Positions 13,818-14,312 of a stretch of DNA of 14,312 nucleotides are shown here, piece after piece. The notes beneath the pieces are model-generated. The model saw only the letters and a program-made list of their open reading frames with translations. It was not told where the DNA came from and made no database searches. Position numbers and translations under genes: made by a program. Every line of letters starts with the position of its first letter. Within the stretch, counting starts at the first letter, position 1. The DNA lies in NCBI GenBank assembly GCA_002327985.1, contig DCVM01000175.1, forward strand, positions 5,196-19,507, given 5' to 3'. The DNA comes from Syntrophaceae bacterium UBA2188. Its GTDB lineage: Bacteria > Desulfobacterota > BSN033 > UBA1163.

Positions 13818-14312
13818 ATGTCTATTTCAAAAGATCCCTTTAATGTCATCATCGGGGGGGTCGGCGGCCAGGGAAATGTCTTGGCCTCGCAGATTCTTGG
13901 GGAAATGCTTGTCTCCCAAGGATATGTCGTCACCATCGGGGAGACTTATGGTGCCTCCCAGCGTGGAGGAGCGGTGATGAGCCATTTGCGGATCTCAAAG
14001 AAGGACCAGTTTTCACCTCTGATTCCAGAAGGGCAGTGTGATTTACTTGTCGTTCTGGAACCGGTTGAGGGAATCAGGATTCTTGACCACTACGGTCATC
14101 CAAAGGTGATGACACTTCTCAACACTCGGCCCATCTATCCCATCGATGTCATTTCAGGGAATACCACGTATCCCGAAGTTTCAAAGGTGATGGCTAAGAT
14201 AAAAGAACTGAGCAGACGGGTCTGGACGTTGAATGCCACGGAGATTGCCTTGGAAATGGGCGACCCCATCTTTTCCAATATCGTTATGTTAGGAGCCCTT
14301 TGTGCCACGGAG
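13818..14312 (+). CDS. iorB: Indolepyruvate:ferredoxin oxidoreductase beta subunit, 3' end outside the window
   Basis: Small gamma-type subunit that completes the IorAB enzyme. The start codon follows the iorA stop with no gap, and AAGGAG lies about 12 nt upstream, inside iorA. The 165 codons present read FNVIIGGVGGQGNVLASQIL, with the GxGGQG signature at 14-19. GETYGASQRGGAVMSHLR follows (41-58), then LIPEGQCDLLVVLEPVE, NTRPIYPIDV and GDPIFSNIVMLGAL. All match IorB-type gamma domains. The family is about 190-200 residues long, so roughly the last 30 are missing. The ATP-independent, ferredoxin-reducing reaction requires both subunits. Since it opens off the right edge, any later operon genes, such as an acyl-CoA ligase, cannot be seen. 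Confidence 0.93.
   Translation, partial: MSISKDPFNVIIGGVGGQGNVLASQILGEMLVSQGYVVTIGETYGASQRGGAVMSHLRISKKDQFSPLIPEGQCDLLVVLEPVEGIRILDHYGHPKVMTLLNTRPIYPIDVISGNTTYPEVSKVMAKIKELSRRVWTLNATEIALEMGDPIFSNIVMLGALCATE

Overview
The window looks like a chromosomal segment of an anaerobic Gram-negative bacterium, most likely a member of the Desulfobacterota (former Deltaproteobacteria). This rests on three things. The gene order carD, PIN/TRAM protein, ispD, ispF, then aminoacyl-tRNA synthetases is, from memory, common in that group. kdsB implies lipopolysaccharide with Kdo. The right end encodes oxygen-sensitive ferredoxin-linked 2-oxoacid metabolism. The exact lineage cannot be read from the sequence.

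Left block (about 39-8780, all minus strand, so transcribed right to left): kdsB (CMP-Kdo synthesis); a predicted CsgG/FlgT-like outer-membrane lipoprotein with its own sigma70-type promoter; carD (RNA polymerase-binding regulator); a membrane-anchored PIN/TRAM protein; ispD and ispF (MEP isoprenoid pathway, overlapping by ATGA); gltX and cysS. This is a housekeeping cluster whose spacers are loaded with small repeats: GC-rich CCCTCTCCCC/GGGGAGAGGG palindromes, CCCCGCAGC hairpins and ATTCCA-type elements. In two places repeat sequence appears to have been absorbed into coding sequence: an in-frame block inside cysS and the C-terminal tail of ispF.

Middle (about 8781-9845): a 20-bp perfect palindrome just upstream of kdsB, a PilZ-domain gene (minus strand), and a 457-bp divergent spacer without a convincing gene. 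The spacer ends in a short coding-like segment that runs into the PilZ start.

Right block (9846-14312, plus strand): an alpha/beta hydrolase; then a probable operon of an FrhB/FdhB-family iron-sulfur flavoprotein, iorA and iorB (cut by the window end), with coupled or abutting starts. IorAB should oxidatively decarboxylate an aryl-type 2-oxoacid to its acyl-CoA and reduce ferredoxin. The FrhB-like protein, with two predicted iron-sulfur sites and the FrhB flavin-type core, is the natural candidate to pass these electrons to or from another carrier. This three-gene unit, with unusual residues in IorA, is the most interesting system here.
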